DNA of 64,000 nt from an uncultured Eubacteriales bacterium (GCA_902775345.1 CACYLW010000002.1:1-64000); one strand, 5' to 3'. Counted from the stretch's first letter, positions 51,827 to 60,982 are shown. The notes: generated by a model from the letters alone, not told the origin. Numbers and translations are program-made.

Positions 51827-52798
51827 ATGCTTAATAAAGATAAATCCAAAATAAAGGAAATAAGCTATGCAAAATGGGGATACATATTTATAGCTCCTTT
51901 CTTCATAGCGTTTACAATATTCCAGCTTATTCCGCTGGCACAGACGATATACTACAGCTTCTTTGAGTATTATCGTTCCGGACTGACCATTATAGGGCCT
52001 ACTCCGGTTGGCTTAGACAACTATAAAGAGCTTTTTAACAGCGACTTTCTCAAGTATGCCGGAAACACGGTTATTCTGTGGGTGGCAGGATTCATCCCGC
52101 AGATCATTATTTCGCTCCTGCTTGCCGCCTGGTTTACTGATGTCAGGCTCAAGATCAAGGGCAAACAATTCTTCAAAGTTGTTATATACATGCCTAACCT
52201 GATCATGGCTTCGGCTTTCGCCATGCTGTTCTTCGCTCTTTTCTCAGAGAACGGTCCGGTAAATGCGTCACTGGTATCGATGGGCATCCTGAAAACGCCA
52301 TTCAGATTCCTGGCATCGGTGAAGGGAACGCGCGGCCTGGTGGCTCTCATGAACTTCCTGATGTGGTTCGGTAATACAACGATACTTCTCATGGCAGCTG
52401 TAATGGGAATCAGTCCATCACTGTTTGAAGCAGCTGAGCTTGACGGATGCTCGCCTAGACAGACATTCTTCAGGGTGACTCTGCCGATGATCAGACCGAT
52501 TCTTGTATATGTGCTGATAACGTCAATGATCGGCGGACTCCAGATGTTCGATGTACCGCAGATCCTCACTAACGGTAAGGGATCGCCTGACCGTACAGTA
52601 ACTACACTGATAATGTTCCTGAACAATCATCTGTACAGCAAGAATTACGGAATGGCAGGAGCTATCTCAGTAGTATTATTCATAATTTGTGCAATACTGT
52701 GCCTCCTCGTATACTTCAACCTTAATCCAACGGAAAATGACAGGAAGATAAAAAGGAGAGACAGGTTTAAACCGAGAAAGGAGGCCATCAATGGATAA
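51827..52798 (+). CDS. ABC sugar transporter permease (MalF/UgpA-like)
   Basis: This 323-residue inner-membrane permease has six main helices. The EAA loop that contacts the ATPase is 'EAAELDGCSPRQTFFRVTLP'. The N-terminal 'KWGYIFIAPFFIAFTIFQLI' is typical of the first permease of carbohydrate CUT1 systems. The frame is open back into the preceding hairpin, but ATG 51827 has TGGAGGTC at good distance. Its last bases overlap the second permease gene by eight. It works with the permease at 52791, the binding protein at 50358 and the ATPase at 53652. Confidence 0.94.
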   Translation: MLNKDKSKIKEISYAKWGYIFIAPFFIAFTIFQLIPLAQTIYYSFFEYYRSGLTIIGPTPVGLDNYKELFNSDFLKYAGNTVILWVAGFIPQIIISLLLAAWFTDVRLKIKGKQFFKVVIYMPNLIMASAFAMLFFALFSENGPVNASLVSMGILKTPFRFLASVKGTRGLVALMNFLMWFGNTTILLMAAVMGISPSLFEAAELDGCSPRQTFFRVTLPMIRPILVYVLITSMIGGLQMFDVPQILTNGKGSPDRTVTTLIMFLNNHLYSKNYGMAGAISVVLFIICAILCLLVYFNLNPTENDRKIKRRDRFKPRKEAING

Positions 52799-53633
52799 GA
52801 AGCCTTCACATGCAAGAACGGTCATAGCGTATATTGTACTGATATTACTGACGTTTCTGTGCCTGTTCTTCTTCTACATACTCGTAATCAATTGCACAAG
52901 AAGCCATCAGCAGATACAGGCGGGATTCTCATTCCTTCCGGGAAGTTCTTTCGCAAAGAACTTCAACAGCGTCATCCATGATGCCAAGCTGCCGGTTCTG
53001 TCGGGTATAAAAAACAGCCTTATAGTATCAGCATGCTGTGCTATTCTGGCAACTTATTTCTCAGCACTGACTGCTTACGGACTGTATGCGTACAACTTCA
53101 AACTGAAAAAACCGGCGTTCATATTCATTATGCTGATCCTGGTAATGCCTACTCAGGTATCTGCAATGGGATTCCTGAATGTCATCACTAAACTGGGAAT
53201 GATCAACACTCTGTATCCGCTCATCCTGCCTTCAGTGGCTGCACCGGCTGTATTCTACTTCATGTACAGCTACATGCAGTCAAGCCTGCCGCTTGAGCTG
53301 GTTGAGGCAGCAAGGATCGACGGTTCCAATGAGTTCCATACATTTAATAAAGTCGTGATTCCTATCATGAAGCCGGCGCTGGCGGTACAGGCGATATTCG
53401 CTTTTGTACAGAACTGGAACAACTACTTCATTCCGGCTCTCGTTCTTCAGGAAAACAGCAAGAGAACGCTGCCTATCCTGATAGCAATGCTAAGAAGTGC
53501 GGACTTCCTGAAGTTCGATATGGGAAAGGTGTACATGCTCATAACGATAGCGATAGTCCCGATCATCATAGTGTATATAGCGCTGTCCAAGTACATCGTT
53601 GCAGGTGTAGCACTTGGCGGAGTCAAGGAATAG
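52791..53633 (+). CDS. ABC sugar transporter permease (MalG/UgpE-like)
   Basis: This is a 280-residue second permease of the CUT1 importer, with six helices. The EAA motif reads 'EAARIDGSNEFHTFNKVVIP', followed by 'PALAVQAIFAFVQNWNNYFI', which is typical of the MalG branch. AAGGAGG lies in the end of the upstream gene, with which it overlaps by eight bases, indicating translational coupling. It ends with 'LSKYIVAGVALGGVKE', the usual G-rich C-terminus. The ATPase gene follows after 18 bases. Confidence 0.95.
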   Translation: MDKKPSHARTVIAYIVLILLTFLCLFFFYILVINCTRSHQQIQAGFSFLPGSSFAKNFNSVIHDAKLPVLSGIKNSLIVSACCAILATYFSALTAYGLYAYNFKLKKPAFIFIMLILVMPTQVSAMGFLNVITKLGMINTLYPLILPSVAAPAVFYFMYSYMQSSLPLELVEAARIDGSNEFHTFNKVVIPIMKPALAVQAIFAFVQNWNNYFIPALVLQENSKRTLPILIAMLRSADFLKFDMGKVYMLITIAIVPIIIVYIALSKYIVAGVALGGVKE

Positions 53634-53651
53634 CATAAGGAGATAAAAGAC

Positions 53652-54734
53652 ATGGCAGGTATTACATTTAAAAATGTTGTAAAGACATACGACAACGGAG
53701 TCACTGTTGTTCCGAATCTCAATCTTGAGATCAAGGACAAGGAATTCGTGGTACTGGTCGGTCCTTCCGGATGCGGAAAGTCAACGACTCTGAGAATGAT
53801 CGCAGGTCTCGAATCCATATCAGACGGTGAACTTTATATTGGTGACCAGCTCATGAATGCTGTTGCGCCTAAGAACAGAAACATCGCAATGGTGTTCCAG
53901 AACTATGCTCTGTATCCGCATCTGAGCGTATACAAGAACATGACTTTTGCCCTTGAACTTGCAAAGGTTCCTAAGGACGAAATGAACAGGAAGGTAAAAT
54001 GGGCAGCCGAGATTCTCGGTCTCGAACCTTATCTCGACAGAAAGCCTAAGGCGCTGTCAGGAGGTCAGAGACAGAGAGTAGCGCTCGGAAGAGCCATGGT
54101 GCGTGATCCGGAAGTATTCCTTCTGGATGAGCCTCTTTCGAATCTGGATGCGAAATTGAGGACAGAGATGAGATCCCAAATCAGCAAGCTTCATAAGAGA
54201 CTTGGGACCACATTCGTCTATGTAACTCACGATCAGACTGAGGCCATGACGATGGGCGACCGCATCTGCGTGATGAAGGACGGCATAATCCAGCAGTTCG
54301 ATACTCCTCAGAACCTCTACGATTATCCTTGCAACCTCTTTGTAGCAGGATTCATCGGATCGCCTCAGATGAATTTCATCGATGCCGAAGTAAAGAAAGC
54401 AGAGGGCGGATACAAACTCTGTTTCGGAGAGGCTGAGGTCACGGTAGACAAGGATCTTGCAGCATATGAGGGAAAGACTGTCATCTGCGGTATCAGGCCT
54501 GAGGACCTTCATGCTGAGAAGCAGTTCTTCGGGGAAGGAAATATGATTGACGCATATATCGATCTCGACGAGATGATGGGCTCAGAGTCATATCTTTACC
54601 TGAAATATGCAGGTCAGAAGATGATAGCGAGAGTCCCTGCAAGATACGCGAAAAAGGCAGAGGAAAACATCAGCCTTGCTATCGATGCTGAGAAGGTTCA
54701 CCTGTTCGACAAGGATACTGAAAAAGCTATCTGA
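53652..54734 (+). CDS. ABC sugar transporter ATPase (MsmK/UgpC/MalK type)
   Basis: This 360-residue ATPase energises the sugar importer. It shows Walker A GPSGCGKST, the Q loop 'MVFQNYALYPHLSV', signature LSGGQRQR, Walker B 'VFLLDEPLSNLDAK', the switch His in 'FVYVTHDQTEAMT', and a C-terminal TOBE/OB regulatory domain (about 235-360). In many Firmicutes such ATPases are shared by several importers and encoded elsewhere; here it is the last gene of the operon. The AAGGAGA site is good, and a terminator follows. Confidence 0.95.
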   Translation: MAGITFKNVVKTYDNGVTVVPNLNLEIKDKEFVVLVGPSGCGKSTTLRMIAGLESISDGELYIGDQLMNAVAPKNRNIAMVFQNYALYPHLSVYKNMTFALELAKVPKDEMNRKVKWAAEILGLEPYLDRKPKALSGGQRQRVALGRAMVRDPEVFLLDEPLSNLDAKLRTEMRSQISKLHKRLGTTFVYVTHDQTEAMTMGDRICVMKDGIIQQFDTPQNLYDYPCNLFVAGFIGSPQMNFIDAEVKKAEGGYKLCFGEAEVTVDKDLAAYEGKTVICGIRPEDLHAEKQFFGEGNMIDAYIDLDEMMGSESYLYLKYAGQKMIARVPARYAKKAEENISLAIDAEKVHLFDKDTEKAI

Positions 54735-54754
54735 TTTGGAAAATGACAGAAAAC

Positions 54755-54789
54755 GGGCAGTCGGAAACACTCTCCGGCTGCTCATTTTA
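54755..54789 (+). terminator. Terminator after the sugar ABC operon
   Basis: GGGCAGTCGGA (54755-54765) pairs with TCCGGCTGCTC (54773-54783) with wobble pairs, followed by ATTTTAA. The T-run is short, so termination may be partial. Confidence 0.65.
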
Positions 54790-54791
54790 AG

Positions 54792-54821
54792 TTGCGGGCC
54801 TGACTGCCTGAATGGTAAAAT
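54792..54821 (+). promoter_or_regulatory. Putative promoter of the ECF operon
   Basis: TTGCGG (54792-54797), 18-base spacer, TAAAAT (54816-54821). The 60-base leader is A-rich. No TPP, FMN, preQ1 or cobalamin riboswitch consensus was recognised in it. Confidence 0.4.
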
Positions 54822-54881
54822 TAATCTGTTGAAAATATCTGCAAATAAACTCTGAAAAAGGGCCGAAAGGAGACTATCAAA

Positions 54882-55427
54882 ATGAAAACAGTAAGAAATG
54901 TCGTAGCGTCCGCTATACTTGCAGCTCTTGTATTTGTGCTGCTCCGCTTCGTAGCGATCCCTACACCATTCCCTGACACAACACTGAGCATCTATGCGGC
55001 GGTAGTAGCATTCTTCGCAGTACTGTTCGGACCTGCGGTAGGATTTGCCGGGGGATTCCTCGGAAACCTGCTCGTAGACCTGACTGCAGGATGGGGAGTA
55101 TGGTGGACATGGGTCGTAGTAACAGGTCTTTATGGACTTTTCGTTGGACTCGGATGCAAGGGGATCGACCTTGAGGATGGCATTTTCGACAAGAAGGAGT
55201 TCATCCGTTTCACAGTCGTGTCCATAGTCAGCTGCGTGCTCTGCTGGGGCGTCATAGCACCTATCGGCGATATCCTTATCTATGCTGAGCCTGCAAACCT
55301 CGTATTCATACAGGGTCTGTTCGTCGGAATAAGCGGAATGATCGCTTCTGTCGTAGTCGGCGGCATACTCTGCAAGGTATATGCTGCATCCAGAGCACAG
55401 AAAGGATCTCTGACCAAGGAGGATTAG
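54882..55427 (+). CDS. ECF transporter S component (UPF0397-like)
   Basis: This is a 181-residue integral membrane protein with about five to six helices. 'RFVAIPTPFPDTTLSIYAAV', 'VLFGPAVGFAGGFLGNLLVD' and 'WWTWVVVTGLYGLFVGL' match the UPF0397 family of substrate-binding subunits of energy-coupling-factor importers. The substrate of this family is not settled (some members are annotated as riboflavin- or thiamine-precursor-type on weak grounds). It is directly followed by its own ATPases and T subunit, so this is a dedicated (group I) ECF system. The SAM-cleaving enzyme downstream hints at a nucleoside- or methionine-related ligand. That hint is inference. Confidence 0.82.
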   Translation: MKTVRNVVASAILAALVFVLLRFVAIPTPFPDTTLSIYAAVVAFFAVLFGPAVGFAGGFLGNLLVDLTAGWGVWWTWVVVTGLYGLFVGLGCKGIDLEDGIFDKKEFIRFTVVSIVSCVLCWGVIAPIGDILIYAEPANLVFIQGLFVGISGMIASVVVGGILCKVYAASRAQKGSLTKED

Positions 55428-55428
55428 T

Positions 55429-57141
55429 TTGGAAAGAGGAGAACCTATAATCGAATTCAGGGATTTCTCCTTCCAGTACAACGCGCAGATGGAGCCTACC
55501 CTCTATGATATCGATCTCACCATCCATAAGGGTGAGAAGGTGCTTATTGCGGGTCCGTCCGGATGCGGCAAGTCCACACTGGTCAACTGCATAAACGGTC
55601 TTATACCTTTTTCGTACAAGGGAGAGATCAAAGGATCTCTGAAGATTAAAGGAGAGGAGAGCTCATCCCAGAGCATCTCCCGTATTTCGAATACAGTAGG
55701 AACAGTCCTCCAGGACAGTGATGCCCAGTTTATCGGCATGACGGTACTGGAGGATATTGCTTTTGCGCTCGAAAATGAGTGCGTGCTTAAAGAAGAGATG
55801 ACAGAGCGCGTACACAGGGCGGCAGAGATCGTGGATATTTCTGATCACCTCGGGTATGCGCCTACTGACCTGTCTGGAGGCCAGAAGCAGCGGACAGGCA
55901 TTGCAGGCATACTGGTCGATGATGTAGAGGTGATGATGTTCGATGAGCCGCTGGCGAACCTCGATCCGGCGACTGGCAAGACTGCCATGGAACTCATCGA
56001 TGACGTGGCTGTAAAGACAGGGGCGACCGTCATAGTTGTAGAGCACCGCATAGAGGACGTGCTCCACATAGAGATGGACCGAATCATCCTCATGGAAAAC
56101 GGCAGGATAGCCTTTGACGGCACGCCTGACGCGATCCTTTCCTCGAGCATGCTGATCGACGGGGGCATAAGGGAGCCGCTGTATATCACTGCTCTCAAAT
56201 ACGCAGGCATCAGGATCACTGAAGACAAGCTTCCGCACAGCATACGTTCAATTATTCTCACGGATGCGGACAAGGCGCAGGTGAGAAGGTGGCATGAGAG
56301 CACGCCGACAGTGAGGCCGGAGCCAAAGACCGATACCATACTGGATATAAAGGGCCTTGAGTTCGCATATGAGGACAGGCCGCCTACGCTGAAAGGCGTC
56401 GATCTTGAAGTGCACAGAGGCGAACTGATGGCCATAGTAGGGCGCAACGGAGCCGGCAAGTCGACACTTGCCAAGGCGATATGCCGCTTTGAGAAAAACT
56501 GCACAGGCTCTATGAGGCTCATGGATGAAGATCTTCTGGCGCTAAGCATCAAGGAATGTGCGGACAGAGTCGGATATGTGATGCAGAACCCTAACCAGAT
56601 GATCTCAAAAACCATGATTTTTGATGAGATCGCGCTGGGACTCAAGCTCAGAGGTCTCGCTGACGACGTGATCAGGGAAAAGGTGGAGAGCGTCATGAAG
56701 ATCTGCGGCCTCTACGAGTTCCGCAACTGGCCGATTTCCGCGCTCTCGTACGGACAGAAAAAGAGAGTAACTATCGCGTCCATACTCGCGCTGGATCCGG
56801 ATATCATCATTCTCGATGAGCCGACTGCCGGCCAGGACTTCAGGCATTACACTGACATCATGGAGTTCCTCAAGGATATCAACTCGAGGGGCATTACAAT
56901 AATAATGATTACACATGACATGCACCTCATGCTCGAATATGCGGAGAGGGCACTTGTGTTTACTGACGGACGCATAATCGCGGACGATACTTCAGCTGCG
57001 ATACTGACAAATCCGGGAATAACCGAAAAAGCGTCGCTTAAGGAGACTTCGCTGTATCATCTGGCGCTGATGTGCGGCATCGATGAACCTTCGGAGTTCG
57101 TACAGCACTTCATAAACTACGACAGGGAGGTGCGCTCATGA
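55429..57141 (+). CDS. ECF transporter ATPase, two ATPase domains fused
   Basis: This is a 570-residue protein with two complete ABC ATPase domains. The first has Walker A GPSGCGKST, signature LSGGQKQR and 'MMFDEPLANLDP'. The second (from about 300) has Walker A GRNGAGKST, signature 'LSYGQKKR' and 'IIILDEPTAGQD'. EcfA1 and EcfA2 are usually separate; fused forms occur in dedicated ECF systems. The start is TTG 55429 with AAGGAGG six bases upstream, one base after the S-component stop. It overlaps the T gene by four bases (ATGA). It powers uptake of the S-component's ligand. Confidence 0.93.
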   Translation: MERGEPIIEFRDFSFQYNAQMEPTLYDIDLTIHKGEKVLIAGPSGCGKSTLVNCINGLIPFSYKGEIKGSLKIKGEESSSQSISRISNTVGTVLQDSDAQFIGMTVLEDIAFALENECVLKEEMTERVHRAAEIVDISDHLGYAPTDLSGGQKQRTGIAGILVDDVEVMMFDEPLANLDPATGKTAMELIDDVAVKTGATVIVVEHRIEDVLHIEMDRIILMENGRIAFDGTPDAILSSSMLIDGGIREPLYITALKYAGIRITEDKLPHSIRSIILTDADKAQVRRWHESTPTVRPEPKTDTILDIKGLEFAYEDRPPTLKGVDLEVHRGELMAIVGRNGAGKSTLAKAICRFEKNCTGSMRLMDEDLLALSIKECADRVGYVMQNPNQMISKTMIFDEIALGLKLRGLADDVIREKVESVMKICGLYEFRNWPISALSYGQKKRVTIASILALDPDIIILDEPTAGQDFRHYTDIMEFLKDINSRGITIIMITHDMHLMLEYAERALVFTDGRIIADDTSAAILTNPGITEKASLKETSLYHLALMCGIDEPSEFVQHFINYDREVRS

Positions 57142-57962
57142 AGCTGTTAAACTACATCGAGCGCAAGTCGCCTGTACACAGCCTGAACGGCGCATCAAAG
57201 CTGTTCTGTCTGCTTATGTGGATCTGCTCCACGATGATCACTTTCAATACGCCATTTTTGCTTGGAGCAACCATTCTCGGCGCAGTGGCGTTCAAGCTGT
57301 CGAGACTCAAACTCTCTGAACAGAAAGGCCTGCTGTACTTCCTGCTCTGCTTCATGCTTCTGAATGCGCTGCTGATTTATATATTCAATCCGGAGCGCGG
57401 AGTTGAGCTTTACGGTACGAGAAACCTGATCGTTCAGATATGGGGAAGGTTCACCATAACCAAAGAGCAGCTGCTCTATCAGTTCAATGTAATACTCAAA
57501 TATCTTTCAACTATACCTATAATTCTGGTCTTCATCGGATCCACGCAGCCGAGCGAGCTTGCGGCATCGATGAACAGGATAGGCATTCCTTACGGCTTCA
57601 GCTATTCGTTCGCACTTGCGCTCCGGTACATACCGGATACGGTCGCATCATTCATAGACATATCCAGGTGTCAGCAGGCAAGAGGCATCGAGATGAGCAA
57701 CAAGGAGAGCCTCTTAAAGCGCATAAAGGCTGCAGCCGCGCTGGTGCTCCCGCTCATTCTGGGAAGTGTAGAGAAGATAGAAGTCATAACCAACGCGATG
57801 GAGCTCCGTAAATTCGGTACGCAGAAGCGGAGAACGTGGATAATGTCAAGGCCTTTCAGGGCAGGAGATTATCTGACCATCGCGATCGGGATCGGCATGA
57901 TGGTATTCGTTGTCGCATATAATGTGATGAACGGAAGCCGCTTCTGGAATCCATTCACTTAA
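57138..57962 (+). CDS. ecfT: ECF transporter transmembrane component T
   Basis: This is a 274-residue membrane coupling protein. The two coupling-helix signatures with the A-R-G motif are present: 'SRCQQARGIEMS' and 'VITNAMELRKFG'. The family-typical 'KSPVHSLNGASKLFCLLMWI' opens the protein. It transmits ATP-driven movement from the fused ATPase at 55429 to the S component at 54882. It starts in a four-base overlap with the ATPase gene and has GGGAGG. The SAM-cleaving enzyme gene follows after 18 bases. Confidence 0.93.
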   Translation: MKLLNYIERKSPVHSLNGASKLFCLLMWICSTMITFNTPFLLGATILGAVAFKLSRLKLSEQKGLLYFLLCFMLLNALLIYIFNPERGVELYGTRNLIVQIWGRFTITKEQLLYQFNVILKYLSTIPIILVFIGSTQPSELAASMNRIGIPYGFSYSFALALRYIPDTVASFIDISRCQQARGIEMSNKESLLKRIKAAAALVLPLILGSVEKIEVITNAMELRKFGTQKRRTWIMSRPFRAGDYLTIAIGIGMMVFVVAYNVMNGSRFWNPFT

Positions 57963-57980
57963 AACACCGGGAGGTTTGAC

Positions 57981-58859
57981 ATGAAACCAACTGTAGTACT
58001 TCAGACGGACTTCGGCAACGGAGGCGGAGGCGTGATGGCGGGAGTTATCAGGTCCGTCGATCCCGAAGTCCCGGTCTATGATTTTGACCACTTTATAGAG
58101 GCTTTCAACACGATAGCTGCTTCAGCGAGTCTAAGCGGCGCTGTTCCTTACTGGCCTTCCGGAACGGTATTCGTTTCGGTAGTTGATCCGGGAGTCGGCA
58201 CAGAGAGAAGATCGTGTGTTGCAAAGCTGGAAAACGGCAGTTATGTCGTCACACCTGACAACGGAACACTCACCATGCTCAAAGACATGGTAACGGAAGT
58301 GCGCCGGATAGACGAGAGCATAAACAGGCTGCCGGGAAGCGAAAACTGCTATATATACCACGGCCGTGATGTTTATTCATATACTGCTGCAAGGCTTGCT
58401 TCCGGTGTGATCAGCTATGAAGAAGTAGGACCGGAATACCCTGTGTCAGAGATAGTTACACATACGCTCACAAATGTTGAGACCGTTGTCCGCAGGGGAT
58501 ACGCGCGTGGAGGCTTCTACGATATGGAGAAGTCGTTCGGCTGTCTCAGGGTGAATATCACTACCAAAGACTTTCAGGAGACAGGCGGATTCCGCTATGG
58601 AGACAGACTGCACCTCGTTATCAGCGATGGAAGCAGGGCTATTTATGACGGGATCTGTTATTACGACAAGACATTCGGTCTGGCACCGAAGGGTGAGGCG
58701 TTCGTATGCGGAGACATACAGGCGGGAGAAGGGCAGACGTTGAGATTCAATCTGAATCACGACAACTTTTTCGATAAATATGCGCCTGAGCTTAACAACG
58801 GACTGAATGCAGCCAAGGATTATTCATTTACCGCCACGCCGTGGGAAGGAGATGAGTGA
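57981..58859 (+). CDS. S-adenosyl-L-methionine hydroxide adenosyltransferase (DUF62 family)
   Basis: This 292-residue enzyme probably hydrolyses SAM to adenosine and methionine. Family motifs: 'VLQTDFGNGGG' with the metal/ribose-binding Asp, 'VSVVDPGVGTERR', 'VVTPDNGTLTML' and 'YHGRDVYSYTAARLAS'. It belongs to the group of SAM hydrolases related to fluorinase and chlorinase; nothing indicates halogenase activity. It is the fourth gene of the ECF operon, 18 bases after ecfT with GGGAGG. The conserved-looking association of a SAM hydrolase with an ECF importer suggests the imported molecule is SAM-, adenosine- or methionine-related. That link is inferred from position. Confidence 0.85.
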   Translation: MKPTVVLQTDFGNGGGGVMAGVIRSVDPEVPVYDFDHFIEAFNTIAASASLSGAVPYWPSGTVFVSVVDPGVGTERRSCVAKLENGSYVVTPDNGTLTMLKDMVTEVRRIDESINRLPGSENCYIYHGRDVYSYTAARLASGVISYEEVGPEYPVSEIVTHTLTNVETVVRRGYARGGFYDMEKSFGCLRVNITTKDFQETGGFRYGDRLHLVISDGSRAIYDGICYYDKTFGLAPKGEAFVCGDIQAGEGQTLRFNLNHDNFFDKYAPELNNGLNAAKDYSFTATPWEGDE

Positions 58860-58865
58860 ATATTT

Positions 58866-59765
58866 ATGGAAAAAGGTGTAAAAGGGACGGGAAAAAGCTT
58901 ATCAGCATTCGAAGCAGGCATGCTTATAGTGCTGCAATCACTGGTATACGGCTTCGGTGACCCGATATCCAAGATCGCATTCGAGATAGTGCCGGTCTAT
59001 TCCATGATGACAGTGCGTTATACGATAGCGTTCCTGTTTTGCGCTGCCATTTTCGGGAAAAGAATAGTGCGTACTGTAAAAAGTGTGCCCGTGAAGAGCT
59101 GGCTCATCCCGGGCATTTGCATTGCTTTAAGTTATATTCTGAATAATATTGCTCTGAGCATGACGGAAGCAACTTCAGTAGCATTCCTGAGATCGCTGGC
59201 GGTAGTCATGACTCCCGCGCTTGCATTTATCGCTTATAGAAAGAAGTATAGATGGCAGCATATCGTTGCCCAGGTGCTGGTGCTTCCGGGAATGTACCTG
59301 TTATGTGTAAGAGGGGGACTTTCCGGATTCGGTGCCGGCGAGATACTGGCACTCCTTGCTGCAGCCCTTGTTGCGGCTACACTGGTGTTCACCGGAAGAT
59401 TTCTGGATCAGGTCGATCCGGTCTCTATGACTGCGCTTCAGGCAGGTTGCTCTGCAGTGATAGCATTTGCGGGAAGTCTGATTGTAGAGGGCGGAGTCCA
59501 TGCCGGTTCGGCAACCCCGAAAGCATGGCTCATAATTCTGTATCTGGCCATACTGTGTACATTCCTGGGATATCTGCTGCAGAACCTTGCACTCACGAGG
59601 ATAAGCGACAGGGAGGTAGCGCTGCTTCAGAGTCTCTGCCCGGTAATGACCGCGCTGTTCTCGTTCATACTTCTCGGTGAAAAACTGTCCGCAGCCGGCA
59701 TCGCCGGAGCGGTGATAATAATAGCATGTATCTGTGTATCAGCTCTGATAAAGGAAGAAGGATAA
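58866..59765 (+). CDS. EamA/DMT-family permease
   Basis: This 299-residue protein has ten predicted helices made of two EamA repeats. The first includes 'YGFGDPISKIAFEIVPVYSM' and 'NNIALSMTEATSVAFLRSLA', and the second ends 'LLQSLCPVMTALFSFILLGE'. The family exports or imports amino acids, purines and other small metabolites; the substrate is unknown. It begins six bases after the SAM-hydrolase gene, so it is probably the last gene of the ECF operon and could export a product of SAM cleavage. No terminator was recognised after it. Confidence 0.88.
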   Translation: MEKGVKGTGKSLSAFEAGMLIVLQSLVYGFGDPISKIAFEIVPVYSMMTVRYTIAFLFCAAIFGKRIVRTVKSVPVKSWLIPGICIALSYILNNIALSMTEATSVAFLRSLAVVMTPALAFIAYRKKYRWQHIVAQVLVLPGMYLLCVRGGLSGFGAGEILALLAAALVAATLVFTGRFLDQVDPVSMTALQAGCSAVIAFAGSLIVEGGVHAGSATPKAWLIILYLAILCTFLGYLLQNLALTRISDREVALLQSLCPVMTALFSFILLGEKLSAAGIAGAVIIIACICVSALIKEEG

Positions 59766-59833
59766 CACATTCTTTGATATTATGACGGATTGAAAACGGG
59801 GGGCTGGCATAAGACTGGAGAAAGGAGGCTGGC

Positions 59834-60982
59834 ATGGCTAATATTCATGATATCAACCGGGACGAGTGGATGTTAAGGGGACCGCTCGCAAAAAAAGGTT
59901 ATGACTGGTGGTGGCATTCGATGACTGCCGAGAATGCTGAGACCGGTGAGCTCAAACCGTTCTACGTTGAATTCTTTACATGCAACCCTGCATGGGCAGA
60001 GGATGAGCCTGTGATCGTATGGAATGATCCTGAAAAGCAGAAGGCAGGAATACTCCCATCTTACCTGATGGTAAATGCCGGTTTCTGGGGCGATCCGAAA
60101 GGGCAGCTGCATAGATTCTTTTCACTTAAGGATGTACAGATCCATGCTGATGCGCCTTACAGCATCGTAGCCGATGACTGTAAATGCAGTGAAGTCCACA
60201 CCGAGGGATCGATAAAGGTCACTGCTGAAGAGGCGGCGGCCCATCCTGAATGGATGAGCGATGCAGGCGAGATCAGCTGGAAGTTTGACATACGCAAAGA
60301 GATAGCTTTCCATGTCGGATACGGCGCCAGTAAATTTTTCAGAAGGATCAACGCTTTTGAGATGTTCTGGCATGCAGAGGGGATGAAGACTGCATTCAAA
60401 GGCGAGATCATACTTAATGGTGTTAAATATCTTCTGAAAGAGGAAACATGCAACGGTTACTCAGACAAGAACTGGGGAGGAGACTTCACGAGCCCATGGG
60501 TATGGCTCTCGTCAAACAACCTCAGGAGCATGATCACGGGAAAGAAACTTGAAAACAGCGTGTTCAACATCGGAGGCGGCAGACCTAAGATATTCTTCTT
60601 CGCGCTCAACAGAAAGCTCCTCGGTGAGTTTTACTACGAGGGCAAGGATTATGAGTTCAATTTCTCAAAGTTCTGGACTATGTCGCGCACAAAGTTCGAC
60701 TGCTGGGAGACTGATGACGAGATACACTGGCACGTTATGCAGATGACAAAAAACGCGAAGCTCGATACTCAGATCAGGTGCTGTAAGAAGGACATGCTGA
60801 ACATTGCGTACGAGGCTCCGACGGGCTACAAGAAGCACAACAGGCTGTGGAATGGCGGCAACGGTACAGGCACGCTCAAGCTTTACGAGCGTTCACTCTT
60901 CGGCCGCAAGGAAAAGCTTATAGACGAAGTTTACGCTGAGGGCATCGGATGCGAATTCGGCGAATACTGCGACCCGGAGTAA
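59834..60982 (+). CDS. Tocopherol cyclase-family protein
   Basis: This is a 382-residue soluble protein. The N-terminal 'GYDWWWHSMTAENAETGEL' and the central 'EETCNGYSDKNWGGDFTSPW' followed by 'VWLSSNNL' match the tocopherol-cyclase-like family, whose plant members close the chromanol ring. Bacterial homologues occur in anaerobes that make no tocopherol, so the real role is unknown; lipocalin-like binding or a lipid-modifying activity is possible. There is no signal peptide. ATG 59834 has AAAGGAGG. It stands 68 bases after the DMT gene and is followed by a convergent terminator. Confidence 0.7.
   Translation: MANIHDINRDEWMLRGPLAKKGYDWWWHSMTAENAETGELKPFYVEFFTCNPAWAEDEPVIVWNDPEKQKAGILPSYLMVNAGFWGDPKGQLHRFFSLKDVQIHADAPYSIVADDCKCSEVHTEGSIKVTAEEAAAHPEWMSDAGEISWKFDIRKEIAFHVGYGASKFFRRINAFEMFWHAEGMKTAFKGEIILNGVKYLLKEETCNGYSDKNWGGDFTSPWVWLSSNNLRSMITGKKLENSVFNIGGGRPKIFFFALNRKLLGEFYYEGKDYEFNFSKFWTMSRTKFDCWETDDEIHWHVMQMTKNAKLDTQIRCCKKDMLNIAYEAPTGYKKHNRLWNGGNGTGTLKLYERSLFGRKEKLIDEVYAEGIGCEFGEYCDPE

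Noticed and set aside
54735-54881. Vitamin riboswitch (TPP, FMN, preQ1, cobalamin) ahead of the ECF operon
   Set aside because: None of the conserved core motifs was found; only a terminator of the upstream operon is present.
57981-58859. Fluorinase/chlorinase function for the DUF62 protein
   Set aside because: The overall family also contains simple SAM hydrolases, and no halogenation gene or halide-site loop is evident; the hydrolase call is safer.
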